Below, in pieces: positions 27,701-35,190 of a stretch of DNA of 35,190 bases. Source of the DNA: Candidatus Nanohalalkaliarchaeum halalkaliphilum (GTDB lineage Archaea; Nanohalarchaeota; Nanosalinia; Nanosalinales; Nanohalalkaliarchaeaceae); NCBI GenBank assembly GCA_022729315.1, contig JALDAF010000005.1, forward strand, positions 1 to 35,190, in the 5' to 3' direction. The number at the start of each line of letters is the position of its first letter. Position 1 is the first letter of the stretch. The notes under the pieces were generated by a model. The model saw nothing but the letters and a program-made list of their open reading frames with translations. It did not search any database and was not told where the DNA came from. The translations under genes were made by a program, and so were the position numbers.

Positions 27701-27973
27701 GTGAACGTGACACGCGATGGAGAGGCGGTCAGCAGTGTTTCCACAGTGTTCGTGTCCAACGAGACCGGTATCTCACAGCATTCAAGTGCCGTGACCGGTG
27801 GGGACGGAGAGACAACTGTAGAAGGACTTGTGGATGGAGACTACCTGCTTACCCTGGGTATCAGTGAAGATGAGGTGCATCGTGATTCGGTCACCGTTGA
27901 TTCAGATGCAGGAGCACAGACCAGCGAAGGATTCGATGGTTCTGAATACGATGTATGGTTCAATGCAGAGTGA
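24716..27973 (+). CDS. Giant secreted surface protein with tandem carboxypeptidase-regulatory-like/SpaA-like beta-sandwich repeats
   Basis: Signal peptide; about 8 repeats of the type (L/I)xGxVxDEADNPVxNxxVxAxN…DGSYxL; many NxS/T sequons; no C-terminal TM. Confidence 0.85.
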   Translation: MPDVTKKLSDRKAPLVLIALTLLVLSVFVVAHDGDHWLEADDSLNPDADFVNTTPEESEAVVAEYPHWSDFGQTVPIAFRGEDIYVNISFLEDDDENDQAPFNITNISGGLVDSGVGNQADGVFGLSTDSSNASEDGRYVYWGDWNDPDDHRHIDLVSSEYNVTGRIAPTSGGSLTNVKIELRYWENLSLIDHETRDDINLTVDDWPEEGGEERIYRINTSTLEKFWIGVTADGYGWNYNPSRSVGADDGNWEVPSVELPHINDIGALHVGNGPTEATVVGELVYEDGTPAEGVEVRLTGMCEESLRCFSRMPYMERPPVMTNMTNSSGYATFNGVYPGAFIEEGEDIIWEDMAAYSVSVTNDSVARVSGDVFMPDFFLEGEGFFEEEVEVTDTVGHINGTIEGDDEATYVIGAMNTETGEALRLAPQENISNISVRALPNGTYSVIAAEVEGGNPVAMTSETVEIETDTTTTLHFEFPETVTLTGNVTDEADNPVENVRVEAENQTDFQFYSTRTEADGSYTLQVVNDTSYDVRLFPPHDSEFSETTENVAINKSETVKNFTLSTGEWLAGYVETSGGEPVDAHVYIWGDSTFQDAATDEDGFYNITGLEAGEQYSFNVYPFEPGVERNRSTFTLVQGQDWRNVTLEADTRDISGFVTDEADNALNATVRLVNHDQRQRQEVETNSSGGYNFTDQPRHSYYTIRVRPDNASFGPDDQSFGLSDDRIVDFTLETTTSVSGYVLDESDTGVENAEVFAFNWTTDTYGWTRTDADGSYQIELREGGYNIEAWKEGFAPNLSTVVEVSEESTQNLTLSQGVSLSGQITENQQPTPYSGEIAVWNREHEAFGHSEIVNGEYNITGLQDNIAYNVWFRVDTDEFTPDRESVDLSELSEPYEKNFSVAGNKGQKLNVTVTSSGAPLANATVRTPLRERTTNDAGFVTFPNQSIGGLTISINKDGYRGVLRTENIDRPGQLGVEEYKSLSVSLDQVVETEVDVNVTRDGEAVSSVSTVFVSNETGISQHSSAVTGGDGETTVEGLVDGDYLLTLGISEDEVHRDSVTVDSDAGAQTSEGFDGSEYDVWFNAE

Positions 27974-27978
27974 TACAG

Positions 27979-29376
27979 ATGAGTAAGAATAATACAACAC
28001 GATTCGTGGCGGTCCTCGTTGCAGTACTTCTCTTTGTGGGAGCTGGTGCAGCGATGGAGGCGAACATCCAGCCGTCCAGTCCAAGCGATATCACGCTGGA
28101 CAGTTCGAATAATTACGAGGTAGAAAAAGAGTTTGATGGGACCGCGTCCACCGGTGATATCACCAGCTATACGTGGGATCTGGTTGGGTCAGGCCAGTCA
28201 GATACCGGGCCGCAGGCAGAATTCACGTTTGACCGGGACAGTTCCGGTACCAACACCATCCGGTTAACCGTGTCGAACGGGACCCACAGTGATGTGGATG
28301 AAGTGACGCAGGTCCTGCACGATGAACCACAGGTCACGATTACCGGTCCGTCATCGCTTGATGAGGATGAGGAAGGTACCTGGGAAATTGATGACTTACA
28401 GAATGAATTTGATGGCCCAGTGAGTTATACGTGGGAGGTTGATGGTTCTGAAGAGGCCACAGGTGATGACTCATTCTCCCACAGTGCCAGCAGCGACTTT
28501 ACTGTAACATTGATTGTTGAGGACAATGCTGGACTGACCGATTCTGACACGGTCAGCGTCAATGTCGATGAAGAAGATGACAGTGATGATAGTGATGATG
28601 ACAGTGGATCCGGTTCCGGTTCCACCGGTCCTGCACCGTCTGTACCGAGCGATGTGTTCTCGGAGCTGGTGGGTACGGTGCGGGCCGGTGACGTTGCGAC
28701 GGTGGAGATCGAGGAGGATGATGAGTATGGAGTACGATCGATTTCGATCTCGGTCAATACGTATACGCGGGATGTGCGCATCACTGTGGAGAAGCTGGAT
28801 GAAGAGCCAGCTGATGTCACGGTGGACGTGACGCGTAACGGTGAACGTGCCGTGTCGCACTATATGGATATTGAAGCGGAGAACCTGGACGATGACCGTA
28901 TTGATGACAGCACGATCGAGTTCAACGTGGAACAGGACTGGATCGATGCGAATGATATCGATACAGAAACGGTCCGGCTGGAGCGGTACCATGACGGTGA
29001 CTGGCAGGAGCTTGTCACGGAACTCGTGGATGGTACGGGTGCGACGTGGGTGTTTGAAGCGGAGACGCCCGGATTTTCATACTTTGCCGTGACCGGTGCG
29101 TCCACGGAAGAGGAACCGGATGATGAAGAGGAGGATGTGACCGCGCCTGATGAAACAGATGAAGAGGACGAGGTTGAGGATGCGGATCCGGTTGATGAGA
29201 CGGACGATATGGATGATGCACCGGCTGAAACGGTAGAGGAAGAGGAATCGTTGCTGGACCGTACCGGTGTTTTCCTGCTAATCCTGCTGGTGATCGGCCT
29301 GGTGGCCGGTGGCGTGGTCCTGTACCGTCGGAAGGAGCAGGCCCGTTCCATGTTCAGGGATCTTTCTGGGAACTAG
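27979..29376 (+). CDS. PKD-domain surface protein with PGF-pre-PGF-like domain, acidic stalk and C-terminal TM
   Basis: Two PKD-like domains (SYTWDLVGSG, SYTWEVDGSE); FNVEQDWIDANDIDTETVRLERYHDGDWQELVTELVD…FEAETPGFSYFAV; C-terminal TM followed by basic residues. Confidence 0.88.
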   Translation: MSKNNTTRFVAVLVAVLLFVGAGAAMEANIQPSSPSDITLDSSNNYEVEKEFDGTASTGDITSYTWDLVGSGQSDTGPQAEFTFDRDSSGTNTIRLTVSNGTHSDVDEVTQVLHDEPQVTITGPSSLDEDEEGTWEIDDLQNEFDGPVSYTWEVDGSEEATGDDSFSHSASSDFTVTLIVEDNAGLTDSDTVSVNVDEEDDSDDSDDDSGSGSGSTGPAPSVPSDVFSELVGTVRAGDVATVEIEEDDEYGVRSISISVNTYTRDVRITVEKLDEEPADVTVDVTRNGERAVSHYMDIEAENLDDDRIDDSTIEFNVEQDWIDANDIDTETVRLERYHDGDWQELVTELVDGTGATWVFEAETPGFSYFAVTGASTEEEPDDEEEDVTAPDETDEEDEVEDADPVDETDDMDDAPAETVEEEESLLDRTGVFLLILLVIGLVAGGVVLYRRKEQARSMFRDLSGN

Positions 29377-29518
29377 AGTGTCGCGTCACCGTCGTCGGGG
29401 TTCAGGTACGTGTCCGCCCATCCATAGTTCAAGCTGGAGGCGGGTAATCCGCAGGGTGTGCGGGTTGAAACGTCTGGGTACGTTTCTCTAACTCTGGAGA
29501 GAACCAGCGTTTATTAGC

Positions 29519-30265
29519 GTGAGTCGAGAAATGAAGGGTATGGTTGAGTATACAGGGTGGAAGTCCACGGTACTTGGGGTGCATACTACCCGTATCTTGG
29601 TGTCTGTTGTTGCCGTGTTATCGTTTGCGACCGGACTGCTGCATATGGGGATGGATACTGTTTCTGGCCCACTGGGGGCGGTGATACCGCTATGGATCCA
29701 GAATCTGTCCGGGTTTACGGGAGCATTGACCGGGTTTGTCGTGTTGAGCGTGATGATCGGGCTGTGGGGGAGGTACCGGGCAGCATGGCGGGTTGGCGTC
29801 ATCGTCGTCCCGTTGACGATGGTCCAGGCGGTGCTGCAGGCAAGTATCCTGTCCGTTCCGTTGATTCTGGTCGCGGTGCTGGCGACCGTGGGCCTGTACA
29901 ATAACAGGGATGCATTCGGGCGTTCGATCGGATTGACGTTGACGCAGAAAGTTTCTATGGGCGCGGTCATCGGCGCAGTAGTCTACGGGACGGTAGGGGC
30001 GTACACGCTTCGCCATGGATTTACACAGGATCTGACACTGTTTGATGCGTTCTACTATGCGATCGTAACGATGAGCACGGTGGGATACGGTGATATCGCC
30101 CCGGTGACGTTGGAAGCCCGCATCTTCACGGTCTCACTCATCGTCGTCGGTGTCGGAAGCTTCACTGCGTTCGTCGGATCCCTGATCGGACCGATCATCC
30201 AGCACCATCTCCCGAAAAAAGTGGAGGGCCGGCGGAACAAGCGGGAGCAAAAACGCGCTGAATAA
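29519..30265 (+). CDS. Two-pore-type potassium channel (Ion_trans_2)
   Basis: Selectivity filter MSTVGYGDIAP with flanking TM helices; GTG (29519) or ATG (29531) start. Confidence 0.9.
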   Translation: MSREMKGMVEYTGWKSTVLGVHTTRILVSVVAVLSFATGLLHMGMDTVSGPLGAVIPLWIQNLSGFTGALTGFVVLSVMIGLWGRYRAAWRVGVIVVPLTMVQAVLQASILSVPLILVAVLATVGLYNNRDAFGRSIGLTLTQKVSMGAVIGAVVYGTVGAYTLRHGFTQDLTLFDAFYYAIVTMSTVGYGDIAPVTLEARIFTVSLIVVGVGSFTAFVGSLIGPIIQHHLPKKVEGRRNKREQKRAE

Positions 30266-30299
30266 CCGGGTTATGCGCCCTTCAAGACGGAGGACGCGA

Positions 30300-31760
30300 T
30301 CACAGCAGTGCGTCCCGGATATCGTCGTTCAGCGTATCGAACCGGTCCAGGTAGTCTTGCCGGTCATCCGTGAATGATTCCCATTGCTGCGCGAAGTCGT
30401 CCAGCTGTCCCGGCGGGTAGTACGCGTCCAGGTCGATGCCGTCCACGTGTGTGGGTAACGCCATGCCGTACACGTCATCGAGCTCCCAGTCCAGGGTGCC
30501 GCGCGTGGTCTGATCGAGGATGGTCACGGTGTCGTCCACGCCGATGTCGTTCCCGGCGGCGTCACCGGTGTTGATGAGGTAGCTGTCGACGTCGGTGTCA
30601 GCGATCAGATCGTGCAGCCGGTTCCCCTCCTCCCCAGGCGGGCCGATGATGAACGGGTTGAACCCGGGGACGCGCACCGCGTCACCGTCCTTCTCCGGGT
30701 CCGCGGCACCGGTCTCCACTGATTCTCCAAGCATGAAGGTGGATGCTGCCTGTGCATCCGTCAGCTTCGCGATAGGCGGCAATAGGCTGTTCCGTGCGAT
30801 GAAATATATCTGGTCGAGTTCCGGCATATCGATATGTTCGGATGCGCTTTCAAGCATGTCCCTTGGTACAACGGCCCTGCCATTGGCGGTGAGGTCCGTG
30901 TTGTGGAAGTCCACGTGTCCGTACCGGTCCACGTCCACGTTCTCCAGGACTGCTCCTGCGCTGGTCACGGCACGGTACAGTTCCTCCTGGCTGTCGGTCA
31001 GTCCGTTTGTCTTCGAGTACAGGCCGTTCCCTTCCGTCCCGATCACGGTTCCATCCGGCAGCAGTCCCACCACATCATCCTGCAGCATTTCGGCCGATTC
31101 AGGCGGTTCCAGTCCAAATCCGTGGCTGGTAAGCGTGGATTTCCCGGTCCCGCTCAACCCGAAGTAGAGCTGGTGCACGTCCTCCAGTCCGTCATCCTCG
31201 ATGGTGACGCGTTTCGTCCCGGCGTGCAGTCCGAGCCCGCCCGCCTGCTTCACGTCGTACATGAAGTTCCGGAGAAACGACTTTTTCCCTTCACCCGTAT
31301 AGTCGCTGCCCAGTACCGCGGTCGTGCCCTGCTCCGGCCACACCAGGATCCCGGTCCCGTCCTGGTCCGGAAGGTGGTACGTCTCGAAATCCGGTTCATC
31401 ACTGTCCTCCTCGTACCGTTCAAACAGCGTGTCCAGCGCCAGTGCGATCCGGGCATAGTCCTGCGGAACGTGGTACCGGCACTGGTATGGCTGTTCGTCC
31501 CCGATCTGGAAATCAAGCGTGATCATGTCACGGTCCGCACCCTGTTCCCGCACCTCCTGCAGCGTCAGGTATTCAGCCAAACCGAAGTCGTGGTCGACCG
31601 CGTTCCATGTCCTGTCACTGCTCCGGGACCGGAACGCACTTTCGAACGCGAGCGACCCGTACACGGTCTCCACGCCGTCTTCATCGGCCAGTTCACGCAG
31701 TGTTTCACGGGACGGGTTGTACAGGGATCCAGTATCGTCGGTGTCACCAAACCTACCCAT
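30300..31760 (-). CDS. pckA: Phosphoenolpyruvate carboxykinase (ATP-type), divergent
   Basis: GLSGTGKSTLT P-loop, LQDDVVGLLPDGTVIGTEGNGLYSKTNGL, YFIARNSLLPPIAKLTDAQAASTFMLGES. Confidence 0.88.
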   Translation of the reverse strand: MGRFGDTDDTGSLYNPSRETLRELADEDGVETVYGSLAFESAFRSRSSDRTWNAVDHDFGLAEYLTLQEVREQGADRDMITLDFQIGDEQPYQCRYHVPQDYARIALALDTLFERYEEDSDEPDFETYHLPDQDGTGILVWPEQGTTAVLGSDYTGEGKKSFLRNFMYDVKQAGGLGLHAGTKRVTIEDDGLEDVHQLYFGLSGTGKSTLTSHGFGLEPPESAEMLQDDVVGLLPDGTVIGTEGNGLYSKTNGLTDSQEELYRAVTSAGAVLENVDVDRYGHVDFHNTDLTANGRAVVPRDMLESASEHIDMPELDQIYFIARNSLLPPIAKLTDAQAASTFMLGESVETGAADPEKDGDAVRVPGFNPFIIGPPGEEGNRLHDLIADTDVDSYLINTGDAAGNDIGVDDTVTILDQTTRGTLDWELDDVYGMALPTHVDGIDLDAYYPPGQLDDFAQQWESFTDDRQDYLDRFDTLNDDIRDALL

Positions 31761-31761
31761 T

Positions 31762-31778
31762 GTATTACGACGTATTAC
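31762..31778 (-). promoter_or_regulatory. Direct repeat GTAATAC-GTC-GTAATAC immediately upstream of the PEPCK ATG
   Basis: Plus-strand GTATTACGACGTATTAC, at -2 to -18 from the start codon; same half-sites and spacing as 24650-24666. Confidence 0.6.
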
Positions 31779-31785
31779 ATCGTTG

Positions 31786-31794
31786 TTTATATTT
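31786..31794 (-). promoter_or_regulatory. TATA box of PEPCK (AAATATAAA on minus strand)
   Basis: About 30 nt upstream of ATG (31760). Confidence 0.6.
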
Positions 31795-31845
31795 GTTTAG
31801 TTTTGTCACAGAAGGATAACAGCGGCGGGAAAAACGAGGACGCAG

Positions 31846-32310
31846 TCACATCGGGGTTCGTGCATGGGTGTGGTTCATCGGGATGTCGGTTGTGTTGATC
31901 TGGGTCATGAGCTTCAGGCAGGTCGGGTCGATCCGCTGTACCGACTCCTGGTACACCCAGTCATGCTCCCGTTCCGGGTACAGATTGTGCAGTTTCTCGT
32001 GGACGCACGTGATGTAGATGTCCTGGAGGGACCGGCTGGACCTGATGTAGATATCGTCGTTCCCGGTCGTGTACCCGACCATATCGTCGTACTCGGATAC
32101 GTTCCAGTCCTGTAGGCGGATGGTGTACCCGTCGATCACGTGCTCCTCCTGTGTATCCACTGATTCAACGTCCACGCCGGGACCGAACCCGCCCTGGATC
32201 GCATCCGCATACCCTTTCTGGTACCCGTACACTGCTCCGAGGCTGGCGGTGAGACCGGCGAACACGCCGAAAAGGATGGACAGCAGGAGCTGACGGCGCG
32301 TGAGCATCAC
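31846..32310 (-). CDS. Tat-like exported, membrane-anchored putative metallopeptidase (HEKLH)
   Basis: N-term LTRRQLLLSILFG (RR motif plus hydrophobic segment); DIYITCVHEKLHNLYPEREHDWVYQ. Confidence 0.6.
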   Translation of the reverse strand: MMLTRRQLLLSILFGVFAGLTASLGAVYGYQKGYADAIQGGFGPGVDVESVDTQEEHVIDGYTIRLQDWNVSEYDDMVGYTTGNDDIYIRSSRSLQDIYITCVHEKLHNLYPEREHDWVYQESVQRIDPTCLKLMTQINTTDIPMNHTHARTPM

Positions 32311-32490
32311 CCATCAAATCGGGAGAGAACTGTTTAGAGCAGTGAGGAAGTTCCCGACAGGCGTTGAAGATGGTATCAGTCCGGGCACAGGGGAACTCCC
32401 GTATCATGTACAATCCTCCGGGGGACTGGAACGGCCCGGTCGACGGCGCAGGAAGAAGATTACATAAACGGGTGTATTCAACACGTACCT

Positions 32491-32850
32491 ATGCGCGTGC
32501 TGAACAGGGACACCGGCTCAGTGATCCCGGAGGTTGAGCACAAGTCCAGCCCGCTCCAGAAGTTCATGGGCCTCCGGTTCCGGAAGGCGGGGCGGGCATT
32601 CTTCTCGTTCAACCGGCCGACACGTGCCGCGATCGACATGGCGCTGGTCCGCGGCCCGCTGGACATCGCGTTCATCAACGAGGACATGGAGATCATGGAG
32701 ATCCACGGCGCATTCCCGCTCACCCACCATCCGGCCACGTGGCGGCTGTACCGTCCAGAGAATCCGTACCGGTACGTGCTCGAGGTGGAGAAGGAACTGC
32801 TGCAGGAACGCGAGTTCAAGGAAGGCCACCAGGTCAAGATCGTCGAATAA
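32491..32850 (+). CDS. DUF192 family protein
   Basis: QKFMGLRFRKAGRAFFSFN…IDMALVRGPLDIAFINEDMEIMEIH…YRYVLEVEKE resembles the DUF192 pattern; TATA-like sequence about 30 nt upstream. Confidence 0.82.
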   Translation: MRVLNRDTGSVIPEVEHKSSPLQKFMGLRFRKAGRAFFSFNRPTRAAIDMALVRGPLDIAFINEDMEIMEIHGAFPLTHHPATWRLYRPENPYRYVLEVEKELLQEREFKEGHQVKIVE

Positions 32851-32860
32851 AACGCGGTGC

Positions 32861-34468
32861 CTATCGATCGTTCTCTGTTGATTCTTCACCGGTTTCATCG
32901 AGCGGTTCCGGCATCGCCATCTGTTCGCCCCGGATCTCTTCACGCACCTTCTTCCGGAGCCGGTCCGCGGTCTCTTTATCGATATCCATGATGGTCGGGT
33001 TACCGCGGCTGACACCGTACGACCCGGCCGTGTCCAGTGTGAGCGTGGCCAGGTTCCATCGGCGCTGCAGGATGGTCTCCGTCTGTATCACGTCCTGCAC
33101 CCGGCGGTACACCACGACCGCGGCATCCCGGTGCCAGAACCCGTTCCGTGCAGACATCGACTCCTCCGTCACCGCGTACCCCCGGTGCTTCCACCGGTAA
33201 TGCGCCCCGACAACCGCGACAACAAGAAGTAGGGGGATGAGGGCCGGTGGCACCTGGAGCGGAACATCCACGAGGTACGGTACTGCTGCCAGCACCGCCA
33301 GGAACGCTGTGGCCGCCAGCAGGAACCGGATGACGTACCGGCGGCGCGCCCGTTTCGGCGGTCGTTTCCAGTCCACGACCTCACCCGGCATCACCCGGTT
33401 CATCGTGGTGATCACCTCGTCCCGGTCCGCCATCGGCAGGGCGTGGTACTCCTTGCTTTCCTCACCGGGCGCGTACCCGGCCGTGTTGATCTGGAGGCCG
33501 GCAAGCCCCAGCATCCGCGTGACCGGGTCGTCCACAACGGTCACGCTCTGTATCTTTTCACGGGGCAGGGTACGCTCGTGCCGGGTGAACATACCGTGCT
33601 CGATCCGTATCCGGTCCTCGTACTCCTCCATGATACAGTCGTGGTACCGCGTGTACCGCCGTACCGCTTCCTGGACCCACAGCAACCCGGCAAACACGAA
33701 CCCGCTGGCTACCATGAGCGGCGGCACCAGTTCAAAGAGAACGGGGGCGAACAGAAGTACTCCCACCAGTCCTGTGGCTACGGCGTAGATGAGGGTGGTG
33801 CGGCCCCGCGTCAGTGCGAACACGCTGTACACGAACAGGTTGCTTACGTTCATTTCCGTGGTCCGCACCGGTTCTGCGGTTCTCCGTTCCGTTGCTGGCT
33901 GGTCGGCCGGCAGTTCATCGTCGGATGCATCCGTCTCCGCTGCCTCCTCCTTTTCCTCACGGATCCGGTCCTGGAACCGTACCGCGGTCTCGTAGGAGAC
34001 GTACCGGAGGGAGACCTCGGTCTCTCCCCCGCCCGCGGTCTCGATATGGAGCTCGTTGACACCGAACCATGACAGGACGAACGGCCGTCTAATATCAATA
34101 TTCTGTACGCGGTGCAGGGGGATACGCCGGTCACGCCGCGAGATCACGCCGGACGTGATGACGAGCTCGTCCTCCACCAGCCCGTACCGGAACCGTTTCA
34201 CGTACAGGTGTTCATACGTGTACGCGGCAACGTAGGAAACGGCCAGGATCGGGAACAGCATCAGTGAGACCAGGCCGCCACCACCGAGAAACAGGTAGGC
34301 GGCACCGATCCCGAGCGCGGTCCCCGACTTGAGGGTTCGGACCACGGCGGACAGTTGATGCAGCCGCTCCAGCGTCTCGTGTTCTTCTGCAGTATCCATC
34401 CCGTTCTGGCCGGGATCGGTGCGGTCCGCATCAGTCTCCGTGTCCGTGCCTTCGTCGTTGCTGGTCAT
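32861..34468 (-). CDS. bPH2 (DUF304) membrane protein, YdbT-like
   Basis: 535 aa; repeated TM pairs plus bPH2 segments (EDELVITSGVISRRDRRIPLHRVQNIDIRRP; EDRIRIEHGMFTRHERTLPREKIQSVTVVDD). Confidence 0.85.
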   Translation of the reverse strand: MTSNDEGTDTETDADRTDPGQNGMDTAEEHETLERLHQLSAVVRTLKSGTALGIGAAYLFLGGGGLVSLMLFPILAVSYVAAYTYEHLYVKRFRYGLVEDELVITSGVISRRDRRIPLHRVQNIDIRRPFVLSWFGVNELHIETAGGGETEVSLRYVSYETAVRFQDRIREEKEEAAETDASDDELPADQPATERRTAEPVRTTEMNVSNLFVYSVFALTRGRTTLIYAVATGLVGVLLFAPVLFELVPPLMVASGFVFAGLLWVQEAVRRYTRYHDCIMEEYEDRIRIEHGMFTRHERTLPREKIQSVTVVDDPVTRMLGLAGLQINTAGYAPGEESKEYHALPMADRDEVITTMNRVMPGEVVDWKRPPKRARRRYVIRFLLAATAFLAVLAAVPYLVDVPLQVPPALIPLLLVVAVVGAHYRWKHRGYAVTEESMSARNGFWHRDAAVVVYRRVQDVIQTETILQRRWNLATLTLDTAGSYGVSRGNPTIMDIDKETADRLRKKVREEIRGEQMAMPEPLDETGEESTENDR

Positions 34469-34926
34469 ACCGTATCCGCTCCACGGAACCGGTTGGCCTG
34501 GCGCCGTAGCGACGCCTGCAGTTCCTCGGCCCGCTCCGGCCGTAATCCAGGGATGTACGCATCAGAACCACGTGAGCCTGCCGTGTACACGACCACGCTT
34601 GCCAGTCCGAACAGCCGCTCCCAGGGATCCCGGTTCGTGTCAACGTGCTGGATCCGTGAGAACGGGACAACGCTCTTCCGCCGGGTCAACACGCCACGCT
34701 TCAAGTATAACGCGTCATCGTCCACGGAGAACCGCCAGATCTGGTACCGCCGCACCTGGTACACGACAGAGACCACCATCAGCAGCAGCCAGCCTCCGAC
34801 AGCGATCAGGACCGCCGGCAGGTTGAAGTAGAACGCAACACCGCCAGCAATCACGGATGCCACGGTGACGGTGACAGCACCAAGCAGGATCCACATGTTC
34901 ACAACGGTCCGGTCAAGCTCTTCCAT
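34465..34926 (-). CDS. bPH2 (DUF304) membrane protein, YdbS-like
   Basis: 153 aa; VDDDALYLKRGVLTRRKSVVPFSRIQHVDTNRDPWERLFGLASVVVYTAG; 4-nt overlap with the YdbT-like gene. Confidence 0.87.
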   Translation of the reverse strand: MEELDRTVVNMWILLGAVTVTVASVIAGGVAFYFNLPAVLIAVGGWLLLMVVSVVYQVRRYQIWRFSVDDDALYLKRGVLTRRKSVVPFSRIQHVDTNRDPWERLFGLASVVVYTAGSRGSDAYIPGLRPERAEELQASLRRQANRFRGADTV

Positions 34927-35019
34927 GATACATACTGTACAGGCACGCTATATCTTAAAACCCTGCGGTGAAATCCTATCGGAACCAGTATCTGTGGATG
35001 CTGCATTGACCCGATCGGT

Positions 35020-35190
35020 TCACCGGTGCTGCCAGTGGTAGGAGATCATGTCGTCCGCCAGCTCCTCGAACACCGCTGCCTCGGTCGGTGGTGACGGGAA
35101 ATGTGAGAGCGGCATCTTCTCGTTCTGCGACTTCAGCACGTCATCACAGTACGGGATCCTGGTAAACCGGGTGCCGAACAGGGACCGTGC
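35020..35190 (-). CDS. C-terminal fragment of a MinD/ParA-like ATPase, truncated by the window edge
   Basis: Hand translation …ARSLFGTRFTRIPYCDDVLKSQNEKMPLSHFPSPPTEAAVFEELADDMISYHWQHR*; IPYxxxVxxSxxxxxPL pattern resembles the MinD C-terminal region. Confidence 0.5.
   Translation of the reverse strand, partial: ARSLFGTRFTRIPYCDDVLKSQNEKMPLSHFPSPPTEAAVFEELADDMISYHWQHR

Noticed and set aside
30834-31898. 354-aa plus-strand ORF antisense to PEPCK
   Set aside because: PEPCK motifs on the minus strand are unambiguous; composition of the plus ORF is non-protein-like.

Overview
The window looks like a gene-dense archaeal chromosome segment, probably from a halophilic ('salt-in') lineage. Support: strongly acidic proteins, archaeal aEF-1beta and FEN1, an intron-containing tRNA, TATA boxes about 25-30 nt upstream of ATGs (leaderless style), and haloarchaeal-type surface proteins. 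Placement in a DPANN/nanohaloarchaeal-like lineage is only a guess. The left part (about 0.1-10.4 kb, mostly minus strand) carries the archaeal AMP (nucleoside-degradation) pathway: phosphoglycerate mutase, AMP phosphorylase, form-III-type RuBisCO and ribose-1,5-bisphosphate isomerase. A large unknown 712-aa protein sits inside this block. The middle part has FEN1, aEF-1beta, a PqqB-like MBL protein, two short zinc-ribbon ORFs missing from the supplied ORF track, and several orphan membrane proteins. The right part has a beta-propeller/ABC-2 transporter operon, a tRNA-Arg(GCG) with an intron of about 61 nt next to an unusual hairpin-rich tandem repeat, a two-gene surface-protein operon (tandem carboxypeptidase-regulatory-like domains; PKD plus PGF-pre-PGF-like), a K+ channel, ATP-type PEPCK, a HEKLH-containing Tat-like protein, DUF192 and a YdbS/YdbT-like bPH2 pair. 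The most novel signals are: (1) the tRNA-Arg-associated tandem palindromic units with covarying stems and a dispersed 36-nt copy 5.3 kb away; (2) a GTAATAC-N3-GTAATAC direct repeat shared by the PEPCK and giant surface-protein promoters; (3) three consecutive hairpins at the RuBisCO 3' end; (4) a gene remnant at about 18.14-18.44 kb broken at C7/G7 homopolymers; (5) the 712-aa orphan. All calls come from reading the sequence; no database search was run.
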